From: Luteococcus sp052116585
GTDB taxonomy: Bacteria > Actinomycetota > Actinomycetes > Propionibacteriales > Propionibacteriaceae
Reading direction: 5' to 3'
NCBI RefSeq assembly: GCF_052116585.1
Contig: NZ_JBQKKT010000008.1
Span: 1 to 64,000 of the forward strand
Length of the DNA stretch: 64,000 bases
Shown piece by piece: positions 27,108 to 37,700 of this stretch. Under the pieces are notes generated by a model. That model ran no database searches and was not told the DNA's origin. It saw nothing but the letters and a program-made list of their open reading frames with translations. The first letter of the stretch is position 1; the number at the start of each line of letters is the position of its first letter. Both the position numbers and the translations under genes were made by a program.

Positions 27108-27595
27108 TGTCGGCCAACTTCGAGGAGCAGCTCCCCGCGGACGCACTGGTGCCGCAGCAGGTGGTTGCGCGCGTCGATCCGGCCAAGGGCGTCATCGGCT
27201 ACGTGCCGGGGGCCTGGGACATGTTCCACATCGGCCACCTGAACATCCTGCGCCGCGCCAGGCCGCACTGCGACCACCTGATCGTCGGCTGCGTCACCGA
27301 CGAGGCGCTGGAACGCACCAAGGGCAAGCGTCCCATCGTCAACCTGGCGGAACGGATCGAGATCCTGCAGGCCATCGGCATCGTCGACGAGGTCGTCGTC
27401 GACGAGGGCAGCAAGGTGGACGTCTGGCACCGCCATCCCTTCGACGTCCTGTTCAAGGGCGACGACTGGAGGGGGACCCCCAAGGGCGACCGTCTGGAGG
27501 CCGACATGGCCAGCGTCGGCGTCCACGTCCACTACTTCCCCTACACGGCCCACACATCCAGCACCGCACTGCGTTTGCTCATCGCAGATCGCTGA
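27107..27595 (+). CDS. Glycerol-3-phosphate cytidylyltransferase-like enzyme
   Basis: A 162-residue nucleotidyltransferase. The catalytic motif is intact: WDMFHIGHLNILRRA carries HxGH. ERIEILQAIG and GDDW-type residues (KGDDWRGT) match glycerol-3-phosphate/ethanolamine-phosphate cytidylyltransferases. The usual C-terminal RTxGISTT motif appears as YTAHTSSTALR. It should form a CDP-alcohol for the adjacent phosphotransferase. The ATG at 27107 overlaps the previous stop by one base; GTG 27104 one codon earlier is also possible. An N-terminal extension of about 30 residues precedes the family core. The alcohol (glycerol, ribitol or another) is not determined. Confidence 0.85.
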   Translation: MSANFEEQLPADALVPQQVVARVDPAKGVIGYVPGAWDMFHIGHLNILRRARPHCDHLIVGCVTDEALERTKGKRPIVNLAERIEILQAIGIVDEVVVDEGSKVDVWHRHPFDVLFKGDDWRGTPKGDRLEADMASVGVHVHYFPYTAHTSSTALRLLIADR

Positions 27596-27614
27596 CACAC
27601 GAAGGAATGACACG

Positions 27615-28760
27615 ATGCGCATCGCGCTGATCGGTACCCGCGGGGTCCCCGCCCGCTACGGAGGTTTCGAGACCGCCATCGAGGAGATCGGATCCAGGCT
27701 GGCCGACGCCGGCCACCACGTGATCGTCTTCTGCCGTACACCGGAGGGTGAGGAGCAGCTCGAGACCTACAAGGGCATGCACCTGGTGCACCTGCCGTCG
27801 CTGCACAAGCGGGCCCTGGAGACCCTCTCCCACACGGCCCTGACCGTGATAGACCGTCATCTCAAGGACGTCGATTGCGCCGTGGTCTTCAATGCGGCCA
27901 ATGCGCCCCTGCTGCCCGTCATCCGCGCCCGTCGGATTCCCGTCGCCACGCACGTGGACGGGCTGGAATGGCGTCGCGGCAAATGGAGCGGCACCGGCCA
28001 ACAGTACTACCGGATCAGTGAGCAGCTGGCCGTGCGCTGGAGTGATGCACTGATCGCCGACGCCCAGGGCATCGCCGACTACTACCGCGAGGAATTCCAT
28101 GCGCCGACGCAGCTGATCGCCTATGGCGCACCGATCCTCAAGGATCCCCAGGCGGAAAAGCTCACCCCGTTGGGCGTGGAGAGCGGCAAGTACCACCTGG
28201 TGGTCGCGCGCTTCGAGCCGGAGAATCACGTGCTCGAGATCGTCCAGGGCTATGTGAAGAGCAAGGCCGAGCACCCGCTGGTGGTCGTCGGATCGGCCCC
28301 CTACTCCGACGAGTACACCGCGGCCATCCGCGAGGCTGCGGATCCGCGCGTCAAGCTCGTCGGCGGCCTGTGGGACCAGGACCAGCTGGACCAGCTGTAC
28401 GCCAACAGCCTCACCTATCTGCACGGTCACTCCGTCGGCGGCACCAACCCCTCCCTGCTTCGGGCCGGCGGCGCGGCCGCCTTCACCGTCGCCTGGGATG
28501 TGGACTTCAACCGCGAGGTGGTCCAGGAGGCCGGCGAATACTTCTCCACGCCGGAACAGCTGGCGGCCATCCTGGAGCAGGTGGAGACCGAGCCGGAGCG
28601 CGCGCAGCGTCGCGGCTACGAGCTGCAGAACTCGATGCACCGCTACGACTGGGACCAGGTTGCCCGTGACTACGAAGAACTGTGCGTCGACCTGATGGAG
28701 CGCAATTTCCCGCGTCGTCGGCCCAGCGGGCGTCGACACCCCAGCCGCTGGAGCCGATGA
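27615..28760 (+). CDS. Glycosyltransferase, DUF1972/GT4 (rhamnosyltransferase-like)
   Basis: A 381-residue GT-B glycosyltransferase. The N-terminal DUF1972 block reads ALIGTRGVPARYGGFET, typical of rhamnan-type rhamnosyltransferases (RgpA/WsaF-like). The acceptor-side motif THVDGLEWRRGKW is also characteristic. The C-terminal GT4 domain has VVARFEPENH and GGTNPSLLRA for nucleotide-sugar binding. GAAGGA lies 8 bases before the ATG at 27615. It ends in an overlap with the next glycosyltransferase. A rhamnose donor is a family-based guess; no dTDP-rhamnose synthesis genes are in this window. Confidence 0.87.
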   Translation: MRIALIGTRGVPARYGGFETAIEEIGSRLADAGHHVIVFCRTPEGEEQLETYKGMHLVHLPSLHKRALETLSHTALTVIDRHLKDVDCAVVFNAANAPLLPVIRARRIPVATHVDGLEWRRGKWSGTGQQYYRISEQLAVRWSDALIADAQGIADYYREEFHAPTQLIAYGAPILKDPQAEKLTPLGVESGKYHLVVARFEPENHVLEIVQGYVKSKAEHPLVVVGSAPYSDEYTAAIREAADPRVKLVGGLWDQDQLDQLYANSLTYLHGHSVGGTNPSLLRAGGAAAFTVAWDVDFNREVVQEAGEYFSTPEQLAAILEQVETEPERAQRRGYELQNSMHRYDWDQVARDYEELCVDLMERNFPRRRPSGRRHPSRWSR

Positions 28761-30892
28761 TGGCGGTCTCGGGGGAGACCAGCCAGCCCGCTGGACGGGG
28801 CACCGACGGCTCGCGCCTGGCCGTGGTGCTGGTGAACTACGGCTCGCACGCACTGCTCCAGGCCAATCTCGACGCCGGACTACAGGCCGCCGGCATCCAG
28901 GTGGTCGTGGTGGACAACCACACCACCGACGAGGAACTGGCAGCGCTGCAGGCCCTGGCCGCGGAGCGCGGCTGGGATGTGGTGGCCAGCCCGACCAATG
29001 TGGGCTTCGGCGACGGCGTCAATGCCGGTGTGGCGCGGGCCAAGGAGCTGGGCTGCGATGCCTTCGTGATGCTCAATCCGGATGCGGTGGTCTCCGTGCC
29101 CGTCCTGGAGGAACTGCACCGCAGCGTGTGCACGGACCGGCGATCCCTGGTCTGCCCGCGGATGAACCGCTCCGACGGCCGACACTACTTCCGCGGATCC
29201 ATGCTCGACTATGCCTCCGGCCGCACCCGCGGTGGCTGGACGGACGGCGAGGACCTGCAGGAAGGTCGCCACTCCTGGCGGCCCTGGCTGACCGGCGCCT
29301 GCCTGGCCATGCACCAGGAGGCCTGGGACCTGCTGGGTGGCTTCCGCGGCGGCTACTTCCTCTACTGGGAGGACGTCGACATCTCCCGTCGGGCGGCCGA
29401 TGCCGGCCTGCGGCTCGTGATGCGCCAGGACCTGGTGGCCACCCACGACGAGGGTGGCACCCAGGACAAGGGTGCCCAGCCGCTGTCCGGCACCTACTAC
29501 TACTGGAACACCCGCAATCGCCTGCTCTTCGCCTCCGAGCACCTGGAACGGCGTGAGCTGCTGGAGTGGATCCTGCGCACGCCGGCCGAGAGCCGCCAGA
29601 TCCTGCTGCGCGGCGGGCGCCGCCAGCTGCTGCACTCGGCGACACCGCTCACCTCGACGCTGCGGGGTGCCGTCGACGGCCTGCGGCTCGCCGTGCCCGC
29701 CCTGGTGCGCCCCGCCCAGCGCAAGCAGTCTGCCGCAGGCCCGCGACGAGCTGCCGGACCAGACCTGGAGACCGTGCTGCTGGCGCACCCGAGCCCGGAC
29801 CTGTACGGCTCCGACCGGGTGCTGCTGGAGAGCGTCGCCGCCCTGACGTCCGCCGGGGTGCGCGCCGTCGTGGCCCTGCCCCAGGACGGTCCGTTGGCGG
29901 CCGAGCTGCGTGCTCGAGACGCCGAGGTGCGCTTCGTCGAGATGCCCGTGCTGCGCAAGAGCATCCTGACCCCGGCTGGCCTGGCCGGCTTCATGGCCAC
30001 CGTGGCGCGCAGCCTGCCTGCACAGGTCCGTCTGGCTCGCTCCTGCGGCGCAGACCTGCTGCTGGTGAACACCATCACCTTGCCGGTTTGGCCGCTCGCT
30101 GCCCGGTTGGCGCGCATCCCGTCGGTGGTGCACGTCCACGAGGCGGAGGCGAAGGCCTCGCGGGTGGTCAACACCGTGCTCTATGCGCCGCTGGTGCTGG
30201 CTGATCGGGTGGTGGCCAACAGCGCACACACCCGCGACGTGGTCACGGCCACCCATCCGCTGCTGCGCAGGCGTTGCACCGTCGTGCACAACGGAGTTGC
30301 CGGACCGGGCCAGGTGCAGCCTGCCCGTCTCCACCAGCCGGCCCACCTCCTGTTCGTCGGGCGTCTCTCGCCGCGCAAGGGGCCGGACGTGGCGGTGCGG
30401 GCCCTGGCCAGCGTGCGTGGGCACGGGGTGGATGCGCGCCTGCGGCTGCTGGGCGCCGTCTTCCCGGGTTACGAGTGGTTCGAACAGGAGCTGCGCCAGC
30501 TGGTCACCGAGCTGGGGCTCGACGAACACGTCGACTTCCTGGGCTTCGACCAGCAGGTCTGGAGCCACCTGGCGGATGCCGACGTGGTGCTGGTGCCGTC
30601 AGTCCTGGAGGAATCCTTCGGGAACACGGCCGTGGAGGCGCTGCTGGCGGCCCGCCCGCTGGTGGTCAGTGACCACTCGGGGCTGGCCGAGGCCACCGCT
30701 GGGTATGAGGCCGTGCGCCCCGTACCCGCCGGTGCCCCAGAGGCCATCGCCACGGTCGTGGCGGAACTGCTGGCCGACCATGCGGGGGCGTCCCGGGCCG
30801 CCCTGCGGGACCGGGATGAGGCGCTGCGGCGCCATGCGCCCCAGGTCTATGCCCAGCGATTGCTGGCCGCACTGCGCTCCACCTTGCGGTGA
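28757..30892 (+). CDS. Bifunctional GT2-GT4 glycosyltransferase
   Basis: A 711-residue fusion. Residues about 12-290 are a GT-A (GT2) domain with VVVDNHTTDEE, LNPDA and the acceptor-side YWEDVDISRR. Residues about 335-711 are a GT-B (GT4) domain with VHNGV, FVGRLSPRKGPD and the donor-site VPSVLEESFGNTAVEA. Two separate transferases in one chain suggest consecutive additions to the same acceptor. The GGAG at 28750 favours ATG 28760; ATG 28757 overlaps the previous stop and I keep it as the annotated start. A GGTCTCGGGGGAGACC hairpin falls in codons 3-7. It is the last gene of the 25.9-30.9 kb rightward operon. Confidence 0.87.
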   Translation: MMAVSGETSQPAGRGTDGSRLAVVLVNYGSHALLQANLDAGLQAAGIQVVVVDNHTTDEELAALQALAAERGWDVVASPTNVGFGDGVNAGVARAKELGCDAFVMLNPDAVVSVPVLEELHRSVCTDRRSLVCPRMNRSDGRHYFRGSMLDYASGRTRGGWTDGEDLQEGRHSWRPWLTGACLAMHQEAWDLLGGFRGGYFLYWEDVDISRRAADAGLRLVMRQDLVATHDEGGTQDKGAQPLSGTYYYWNTRNRLLFASEHLERRELLEWILRTPAESRQILLRGGRRQLLHSATPLTSTLRGAVDGLRLAVPALVRPAQRKQSAAGPRRAAGPDLETVLLAHPSPDLYGSDRVLLESVAALTSAGVRAVVALPQDGPLAAELRARDAEVRFVEMPVLRKSILTPAGLAGFMATVARSLPAQVRLARSCGADLLLVNTITLPVWPLAARLARIPSVVHVHEAEAKASRVVNTVLYAPLVLADRVVANSAHTRDVVTATHPLLRRRCTVVHNGVAGPGQVQPARLHQPAHLLFVGRLSPRKGPDVAVRALASVRGHGVDARLRLLGAVFPGYEWFEQELRQLVTELGLDEHVDFLGFDQQVWSHLADADVVLVPSVLEESFGNTAVEALLAARPLVVSDHSGLAEATAGYEAVRPVPAGAPEAIATVVAELLADHAGASRAALRDRDEALRRHAPQVYAQRLLAALRSTLR

Positions 30893-31196
30893 CGTGAGCG
30901 CCGGGTCCTGGTCGCCGGTTGTCAGGGGCGTCCACTGGCTGGACCCAATGCTGAGCTTCGCCTGATGGCCCTGTGTCGCCGCTGGGGCTTGGGCGCCAGG
31001 CGATGTCCGCCCAGACGACGGGCGGATTCATTCAGCACAACGGAAATCGTCACCGTGATCGCGCGCGGCGGCGGCTGTCCGTCAGCGGGCGGGCGCAGAT
31101 CCACGACGGGCGACGCAAGTCACCTGTCATAGAGTCAGGAACGCATTGACAGCCATTCGGGGGCGTCGATGCAAATGGATATTTCGGGGGAAATAC
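30893..31196. promoter_or_regulatory. Intergenic promoter region of the first PKD/LamG giant
   Basis: I see no gene. A TTGACA box lies at 31146-31151 and a TAGAGT at 31130-31135. A GCAAAT at 31171-31176 could be the -10 partner of TTGACA with a 19-base gap, which is longer than ideal. The ribosome site TCGGGGGAAAT (31184-31194) is identical to that before the gene at 25933. Confidence 0.35.
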
Positions 31197-34100
31197 ATGT
31201 CAACAACGTCTCGCCGTGCCGTCATGCGCGGCTGCACTGGACTGGCCATGGCCGCAGTGCTCAGCACCGGTTCGCTGCTGGCAGCCGCGCCCATCGCAGC
31301 GGCAGCGCCCAGCGACTACATCGTCCAGGAGCGCACCTCCGGTGTCACGGCGGACGCACTGCCCACCACGCAGATCGATGGCGTCGCCTGGGACCAGGAG
31401 ATCGTCGGCAACACGGTCTACGCCGGTGGCGAGTTCACCAATGCCCGCCCGGCGGGTGCCGCAGCGGGCGTGAACACGACGCCCCGCAGCAACCTGTTGT
31501 CCTACAACCTGACCACCGGTGACCTCAACCAGGGCTTCAAGCAGGACACCAATGGCAGCGTGAACGTGCTCGCGGCCTCCCCGGACGGTTCGCGCCTCTA
31601 CGTCGGCGGCTCCTTCACCACGGTCGGCGGGCAGAACCGTTACCGCCTGGCGGCCATCAACACCGCCGACGGCAGCCTGGTGCCGGGCTTTGCGCCCACC
31701 CTGGATGCCGCGGTCTACTCGTTGGCCGTCACCAATGACGCCGTCTACGTGGGCGGTGGCTTCAGTCGAGCGAACAACCAGGCTCGTCAGCGGTTGGCCG
31801 CCTTCGACCCGAAGACCGGTGCGCTGCTGCCGTGGGCCCCCACCGCCAACCGGATCGTGCGCGCCATGACCATGTCGCCCGACAACAGCCGCATCATCGT
31901 CGGCGGTCTGTTCAGCTACATCAATGGGTCATATGCCCCGGGCAGCGCGTCGATCGACACGAATGGCACGCTGTACCCGTTCGCCATGAACCGCACGATC
32001 ACCAATGGCACCGCCAACACCGGCATCTTCAGCCTGCAAAGCGCTGGGAGCGACGTGCTGGGCACCGCCTACAACTATGGCGAGGGCAAGTACGAGGGCA
32101 TCGTCCGGGCCGACGCGATGACTGGCGGGATCAAGTGGTTGGCAGACTGCCACGGCGACTCCTACGACGCCACGCAGGTGGGTGACGTGGTCTACAGCGT
32201 CAGCCACCACCACAACTGCGAGAACATCGGCTCCTTCCCGCAGATCGACGACGTGACCTTCCAGCGCGCCAATGCCTTCACCGCGGAGGCGACCGGCACC
32301 GTGCGCACCAACCGCCAGTACGGCTACACCAACTTCGGCGGCAATCCCGCCCCGAGCCAGGTCAACTGGTTCCCGGACCTGGCTGCCGGAAGCTACACGG
32401 GCCAGGCCCAGGCGGCCTGGACGGCCGAGGGCAATGACCAGTACCTGGTGCTGGGCGGCGAGTTCCCGAAGGTGAACGGCAAGGCCCAGCAGGGCCTGGT
32501 CCGCTTCGCCGTCCCGTCCGTCTCCGGTGCCAAGTCCGGTGCCGTCGTCGGCGGCGCCTACCTCAAGCCCACTGCGACGGTGAGCGGCACCACCGCAACC
32601 CTGAAGTGGACCAGCAGCTGGGACTACGACAACAAGAATCTCAGCTACCAGATCTACCGCAGTGACAACCCGACCACGCCGATCGACACCATCAAGGCCG
32701 ACTCGCTGTGGTGGGACCGGCCGTCGCTCAGCTGGACCGATTCGACGATGGAGGCCGGCAAGAGCTATGACTACTGGCTCTTCGCCGTCGACGCCGACGG
32801 GAACCGCGTCCGCAGCGACAATGTCTCCGTGACTGCCGGCCAGCCGGTGGCCTCCGATGCCTACCTCGGTGCCGTGCTCAAGGACCAGCCCAGCCACCTG
32901 TGGCGCCTGGGCGAGCCCTCGGGAAGCACCTCTGCCGACGTCGTCGGCAACAACACGCTGCACCTGGGCACCGGCGTCTACCGCAATGACCCGGGCATCC
33001 TGAGCGGTGACGCGTCGTCCTGGTTCAGCGGCTACAGCAGCAGCTGGGGCACCACCGCCGGCGCCGAGGCTGCCCCGGCCAGCTACACCTCGGAGGCCTG
33101 GGTGAAGACCACGACCACCACCGGTGGCGTGATCCTCAACCAGGGCAGCGCCCAGACCGGACTGTCCTCGATCACCGACCGTGAGGTCTACATGACCAAT
33201 ACCGGACAGATCGCCTACAGCGTCTACAGCAATGGAGCGCGTCGCGCGATCGTCTCGTCCTCTCGGTACAACGACGGGCGCTGGCACCACATCGCCACAA
33301 CCCTGTCCAGTGAGGGCATGAAGCTCTTCGTCGACGGCAACCTGGTGGCGCGCAACAGCCTCTACACCACGGGCACCACGCGGACCGCCTACTGGCGGGT
33401 CGGTGGCGACGCGCAGTACAACCTGGCCTACGCGCCCACCTCGTCGCAGATCCGCGCGACCATCGACGAGGTTGCCATCTACCCGACGGCCCTGACCGCC
33501 GACCAGATCCGGATCCACGCGGGCAAGGGCGGCATCTCCGTGCCGAACACCGCCCCGGTGGCGGCCTTCACCTCCACCTGCGCCGATGCCGTCTGCACCT
33601 TCGACGCGAGCGCGAGCAAGGATGCCGACGGCAGCATCGCGAAGTACGAGTGGACCTTCGGCGACGGAAGCACTGGCACCGGGCGCACGGCCCAGCACGC
33701 CTATGCCGAGGCCGGCACCTACCAGGTCAAGCTGACGGTGACCGACGACAAGGGCACCACCCACAGCATCACCAAGAGCGTCGAGGTGACGGTGCCCGCA
33801 CCGGTCGTCACTGATCCGGTGACCGACCCCGGAACCGATCCGGTGACCGATCCCGGCACCGATCCGGTGGCCGCCACCCTGGCCAAGGACACCTTCACCG
33901 GCACCCGCACCCGGTGGGGCAGCGCGGACCAGGGCGGTTCCTGGACCTACCCGGTGGGTGCGAGCTCCTTCAGCACCGTCGACGGTGCCGGACGGATGAC
34001 CCTGGGTGCCGGCGCCACGGCCGGGGCCAGCCTGGCCGATGTCAGCGCCCAGGACGTCGTCGTCTCCAGCGACGTGACCATCGACAAGCAGACCACCGGT

Positions 34101-34493
34101 GGCGGCGTGAATGTCTTCCTGGCGGCCCGTCGCACCACCGCCGGTGAGTACCGCGTCAAGCTGCGCCTGCTGTCGAATGGCTCCGCCAACCTGGCGATCA
34201 GCCGCGTGCTGAACGGACAGGAGACGGTGCTTCGTGAGGTCGTCGCTGCCGAGCAGTACACCCCGGGACAGGTGGTCCACCTGCAGCTCGAGGTCAACGG
34301 CACCACTGTCTCGGGCAAGGCCTGGGGCGCGAACGAGACCGAGCCCGCCACCCCGACCGTCACGGTCACCGACACCACGGCTGCCCTGCAGACCGCCGGT
34401 GCGGTGGGGGTCCTGGGCTATGCCTCGGGCTCGGCGACGAATGCGCCCTTCGCCGTCTCCTTCGACAACTTCACGGCCACGCGTCAGGGCTGA
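31197..34493 (+). CDS. Large secreted beta-propeller/Fn3-like/LamG/PKD protein
   Basis: A 1098-residue exported protein. Signal peptide residues 1-38 (ending AAAAP). Residues about 40-455 look like a beta-propeller: repeated blades such as LYVGGSFTTVGGQNRYRLAA and VYVGGGFSRANNQARQRLAA. About 458-552 is Fn3-like. About 555-778 is a LamG/concanavalin-like domain (WHHIATTLSSEGMKLFVDG). About 784-868 is one PKD domain (YEWTFGDGSTGTG). A DPVTDPGT repeat linker follows, then a 200-residue C-terminal module starting DTFTGTRTRWGS. There is no sortase LPxTG or membrane anchor. The tandem gene at 34758 is a longer paralogue. Such proteins bind carbohydrate or mediate adhesion; neither is shown here. 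Confidence 0.85.
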   Translation: MSTTSRRAVMRGCTGLAMAAVLSTGSLLAAAPIAAAAPSDYIVQERTSGVTADALPTTQIDGVAWDQEIVGNTVYAGGEFTNARPAGAAAGVNTTPRSNLLSYNLTTGDLNQGFKQDTNGSVNVLAASPDGSRLYVGGSFTTVGGQNRYRLAAINTADGSLVPGFAPTLDAAVYSLAVTNDAVYVGGGFSRANNQARQRLAAFDPKTGALLPWAPTANRIVRAMTMSPDNSRIIVGGLFSYINGSYAPGSASIDTNGTLYPFAMNRTITNGTANTGIFSLQSAGSDVLGTAYNYGEGKYEGIVRADAMTGGIKWLADCHGDSYDATQVGDVVYSVSHHHNCENIGSFPQIDDVTFQRANAFTAEATGTVRTNRQYGYTNFGGNPAPSQVNWFPDLAAGSYTGQAQAAWTAEGNDQYLVLGGEFPKVNGKAQQGLVRFAVPSVSGAKSGAVVGGAYLKPTATVSGTTATLKWTSSWDYDNKNLSYQIYRSDNPTTPIDTIKADSLWWDRPSLSWTDSTMEAGKSYDYWLFAVDADGNRVRSDNVSVTAGQPVASDAYLGAVLKDQPSHLWRLGEPSGSTSADVVGNNTLHLGTGVYRNDPGILSGDASSWFSGYSSSWGTTAGAEAAPASYTSEAWVKTTTTTGGVILNQGSAQTGLSSITDREVYMTNTGQIAYSVYSNGARRAIVSSSRYNDGRWHHIATTLSSEGMKLFVDGNLVARNSLYTTGTTRTAYWRVGGDAQYNLAYAPTSSQIRATIDEVAIYPTALTADQIRIHAGKGGISVPNTAPVAAFTSTCADAVCTFDASASKDADGSIAKYEWTFGDGSTGTGRTAQHAYAEAGTYQVKLTVTDDKGTTHSITKSVEVTVPAPVVTDPVTDPGTDPVTDPGTDPVAATLAKDTFTGTRTRWGSADQGGSWTYPVGASSFSTVDGAGRMTLGAGATAGASLADVSAQDVVVSSDVTIDKQTTGGGVNVFLAARRTTAGEYRVKLRLLSNGSANLAISRVLNGQETVLREVVAAEQYTPGQVVHLQLEVNGTTVSGKAWGANETEPATPTVTVTDTTAALQTAGAVGVLGYASGSATNAPFAVSFDNFTATRQG

Positions 34494-34580
34494 GAGCGTC
34501 TGCCCGCAACGAACTTCGATCGCAGCTCCTTGAAGGGCCGCTGCTTGAAGAACAGCTGAAGGGCATGGTTGCCGTTCGCG

Positions 34581-34611
34581 CCCAGCGTGCACCCCTCGGG
34601 GTGGCGCTGGG
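34581..34611 (+). terminator. Hairpin between the two giant-protein genes
   Basis: CCCAGCG-TG-CACCCC pairs with GGGGTG-G-CGCTGGG around a two-base loop, about 90 bases past the first giant's stop. It could terminate transcription or limit read-through into the second giant. Confidence 0.5.
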
Positions 34612-34757
34612 CGCGAGCGCTCCCAGAAGCTCGGCTACGGTCCCGGGTATTTCCCGGCCACATTGAATTTCCGGCGCATGTGACTGACCGGCACCCGGGT
34701 GCCGGCCGTGAGCATTCCGGCGCGACGCACACCCGTCGCCACTCCTGTGAGGACCAG

Positions 34758-37700
34758 ATGAAGAATCGCACGAACCCCCCACTCCCGCGTCGCCTGACGG
34801 CCCTGGCCATGGCCACCCTGGTGACCTTCGCGCTTCCCGGCACCCCCGCCTCCGCGGCGGTGAACGGCTACAACGTCGTGCCCCATACCGCCGCAGATGT
34901 CACGGCCGACGCCCTTCCGACCACCCAGATCGACGGGATCGCCTGGGACCAGGTGATCGTCGGCAACACCGTCTATGTCGGTGGCGAGTTCGCCAATGCC
35001 CGCCCGGCGGGGGCGGCCCCGGGCACGCGGTTGACGCCCCGCTCCAATCTGCTGGCCTACGACGTCACCACCGGCGTGCTGAAGACCACCTTCGCCCCGG
35101 TGGTGAACGGCAAGGTCCGCACCGTCGCGGTCTCGCCCGATCGCACGAAGCTCTACATCGGCGGCAACTTCACCAAGGTCAACGGCCAGACCCGCAACCG
35201 GGTGGCCGCCTTCAACCTGTCCGACGGCAGTCTGGACACCGGCTTCAAGCCCTCGGTCAATTCCGAGGTCAGCAGCATCGTGGCCACGGACACCACCGTC
35301 TACATCGGCGGCGTCTTCTCCGCGGTGAACGGTGTGCCGCGCAGCCGCCTGGCCGCAGCCTCGCGGTCTGGGCGCCTGATGGCCTGGGCCCCCGCGGCGG
35401 ACCTCTACGTCAACAGCATCGCGCTGACCCCCGACGCCAGCAAGCTGGCGGTCGGCGGCTCCTTCAGTGCCATCAACGGCTCCTTCGCGCCCGGACTCGC
35501 CTTCGTCGACTCGGTTTCCGGTGCTCTGCTGCCCTTCGCCGCCAACCAGGTGGTGCAGAACCACGGCCCCAGTTCGGGCATCTACTCGGTGAAGAATGAC
35601 GGCAAGAACATCCTGGCCACTGGCTGGTGGTACGCGGGTCAGGGCAATTTCGAAGGCATCCTGAGCGCCAGTCCCTCCGACGGGTCGATCCGTTGGATGG
35701 CCGACTGCCACGGCGACTCCTACGATGCCACCACTCTGGGCGGTACCACCTACACCGTCAGCCACCACCACTACTGCGGCAACATGGGCTCCTTCGAGGA
35801 GCAGAATCCGCGCTACTTCGAGCGGGCCCAGGCCTTCACCGACCGCGCGACCGGAACCACGCTGCACGACAAGCAGGGCTACTTCGACTTCCATGGTCAG
35901 CCCTCGCCCAGCCGGGTGGGCTGGGCGCCGGATCTGGACGCCGGCAATGTCTCCGGCTCCTGGCAGGCCGCCTGGACCATCGAGTCCGACGACCGTTATG
36001 TGGTGCTCGGTGGTGAGTTCCCGCGCGTGAACGGGCAGGCCCAGCAGGGGCTGGTGCGTTTCGCCGTGCCCGCCCTGGCCCCCAACACGTCGGGGCCCAA
36101 GTACACGTGGAACTGGAATCCCACCGCCACCGTGATCGGCACCACGGCCAAGGTCACCTGGCCGTCGAATGTGGACCGCGATGACCTGGAGCTCACCTAC
36201 CGGCTGTACCGCGACGACCGGCCCGGCACCCCGCTGATGACCCGTACCGGCTCGTCGAGCTGGTTCGACCGGCCGGTGCTGGGGCATCTGGACGGCACCC
36301 TGGTGGAGGGTCGGACCTATTCCTACTGGGTGACCGCCACCGATCCCGACGGCAATGTCGCCTCCAGCCAACGTGTCACGGTGACGGCGGGCGACAATGC
36401 GATTCCGGCCACGGCCTACAGCCAAATGGTGGAGGCAGATGGCGCCGAGCACTACTGGCGCCTGCTGGAGAACCCGGGGTCGGCCACGTCCATCGATTGG
36501 CGTGAGGGCAATGACCTGCGGCTGGGCAGCGGCGTGACGCTGGGCGAGCCGGGTGCCGTCGGTGACGGCAGCGTGGACAGCGCCGCGGCCTTCGACGGCA
36601 CGGATGCGGGCCGGGGCGTGATGGGCACCGCCGAACTGGCTCCTGACACCTTCTCCGCCGAACTGTGGTTCAACACCACCAGCACCGCGGGTGGCAAGCT
36701 GCTCGGCTTCGGCGCCTCGGACACCGGCGACAGCCTGTACCACGACCGCAATCTGTACATGGGCACCGACGGCCGACTGCACTTCGGCGTCTGGGACGGT
36801 TCCGCCAAGGTGGTGAGCACGTCCGCCGCCTACAACGACGGCCGTTTCCACCACGTGGTGGCAAGCCTGTCGCCGGCCGGCATGGTGCTCTGGGTGGATG
36901 GCCGCGTGGTGGCCGCGGACGCCACCACCACCCGTGGTCAGCAGGACCTGCGCGGCTACTGGCACGTGGGTGGGGACAACCTCTCCGGCTGGCCGAATGC
37001 CGGTGCCACCGGAAACTTCCAGGGCGTCATCGACGAGGTGGCCATCTATCCCGCCGCGCTGACCACGGATGCGGTGCGCGCCCACTACACCGCCGCGGGC
37101 CGCACCCTGGCACTTCCTGCCCAACCAAGCGATGCCTACGGCAAGGTGGTCATCGCCGACGAGCCGCAATTCCTCTGGCGTCTCGACGAGACCCGCACGC
37201 CCACCGTCGTGGACGCCACCACCAACCTGAACAATGGCACCTGGTTCGGCAGTCCGACGCTGCGTGTGCCCAGCCCGGTCACCGGCACGAATGGCACCGG
37301 CGTGAGCCTGGACGGATCGGCCGCAGGCATCGCCCAGGACGCCCGCGTCGCCGGCCCCCAGGTCTTCTCCGTCGAGAGCTGGTTCCGCACCAGCAGCACC
37401 ACCGGGGGCAAGATCATCGGTTTCGGCAACCAGCACAGCGGCCTGTCCACCCAGTACGACCGTCACGTCTGGATGGACCCGAGTGGCCAGGTGCGCTTCG
37501 GTGCCTACAACCAGGGCATGCAGAGCGTCTCCAGCAGCCGCCCCTACAACGACGGGCAGTGGCACCACGTCGTCGGCTCGATGGGCCCCAACGGCATGCA
37601 GCTCTTCCTGGACGGCGAGCTGGTGGGAAGCAATGGGAACACCCGGGCGGAGGACTTCAGCGGATTCTGGCGCGTGGGCGGTGACTCCTCCTGGAGCGGC

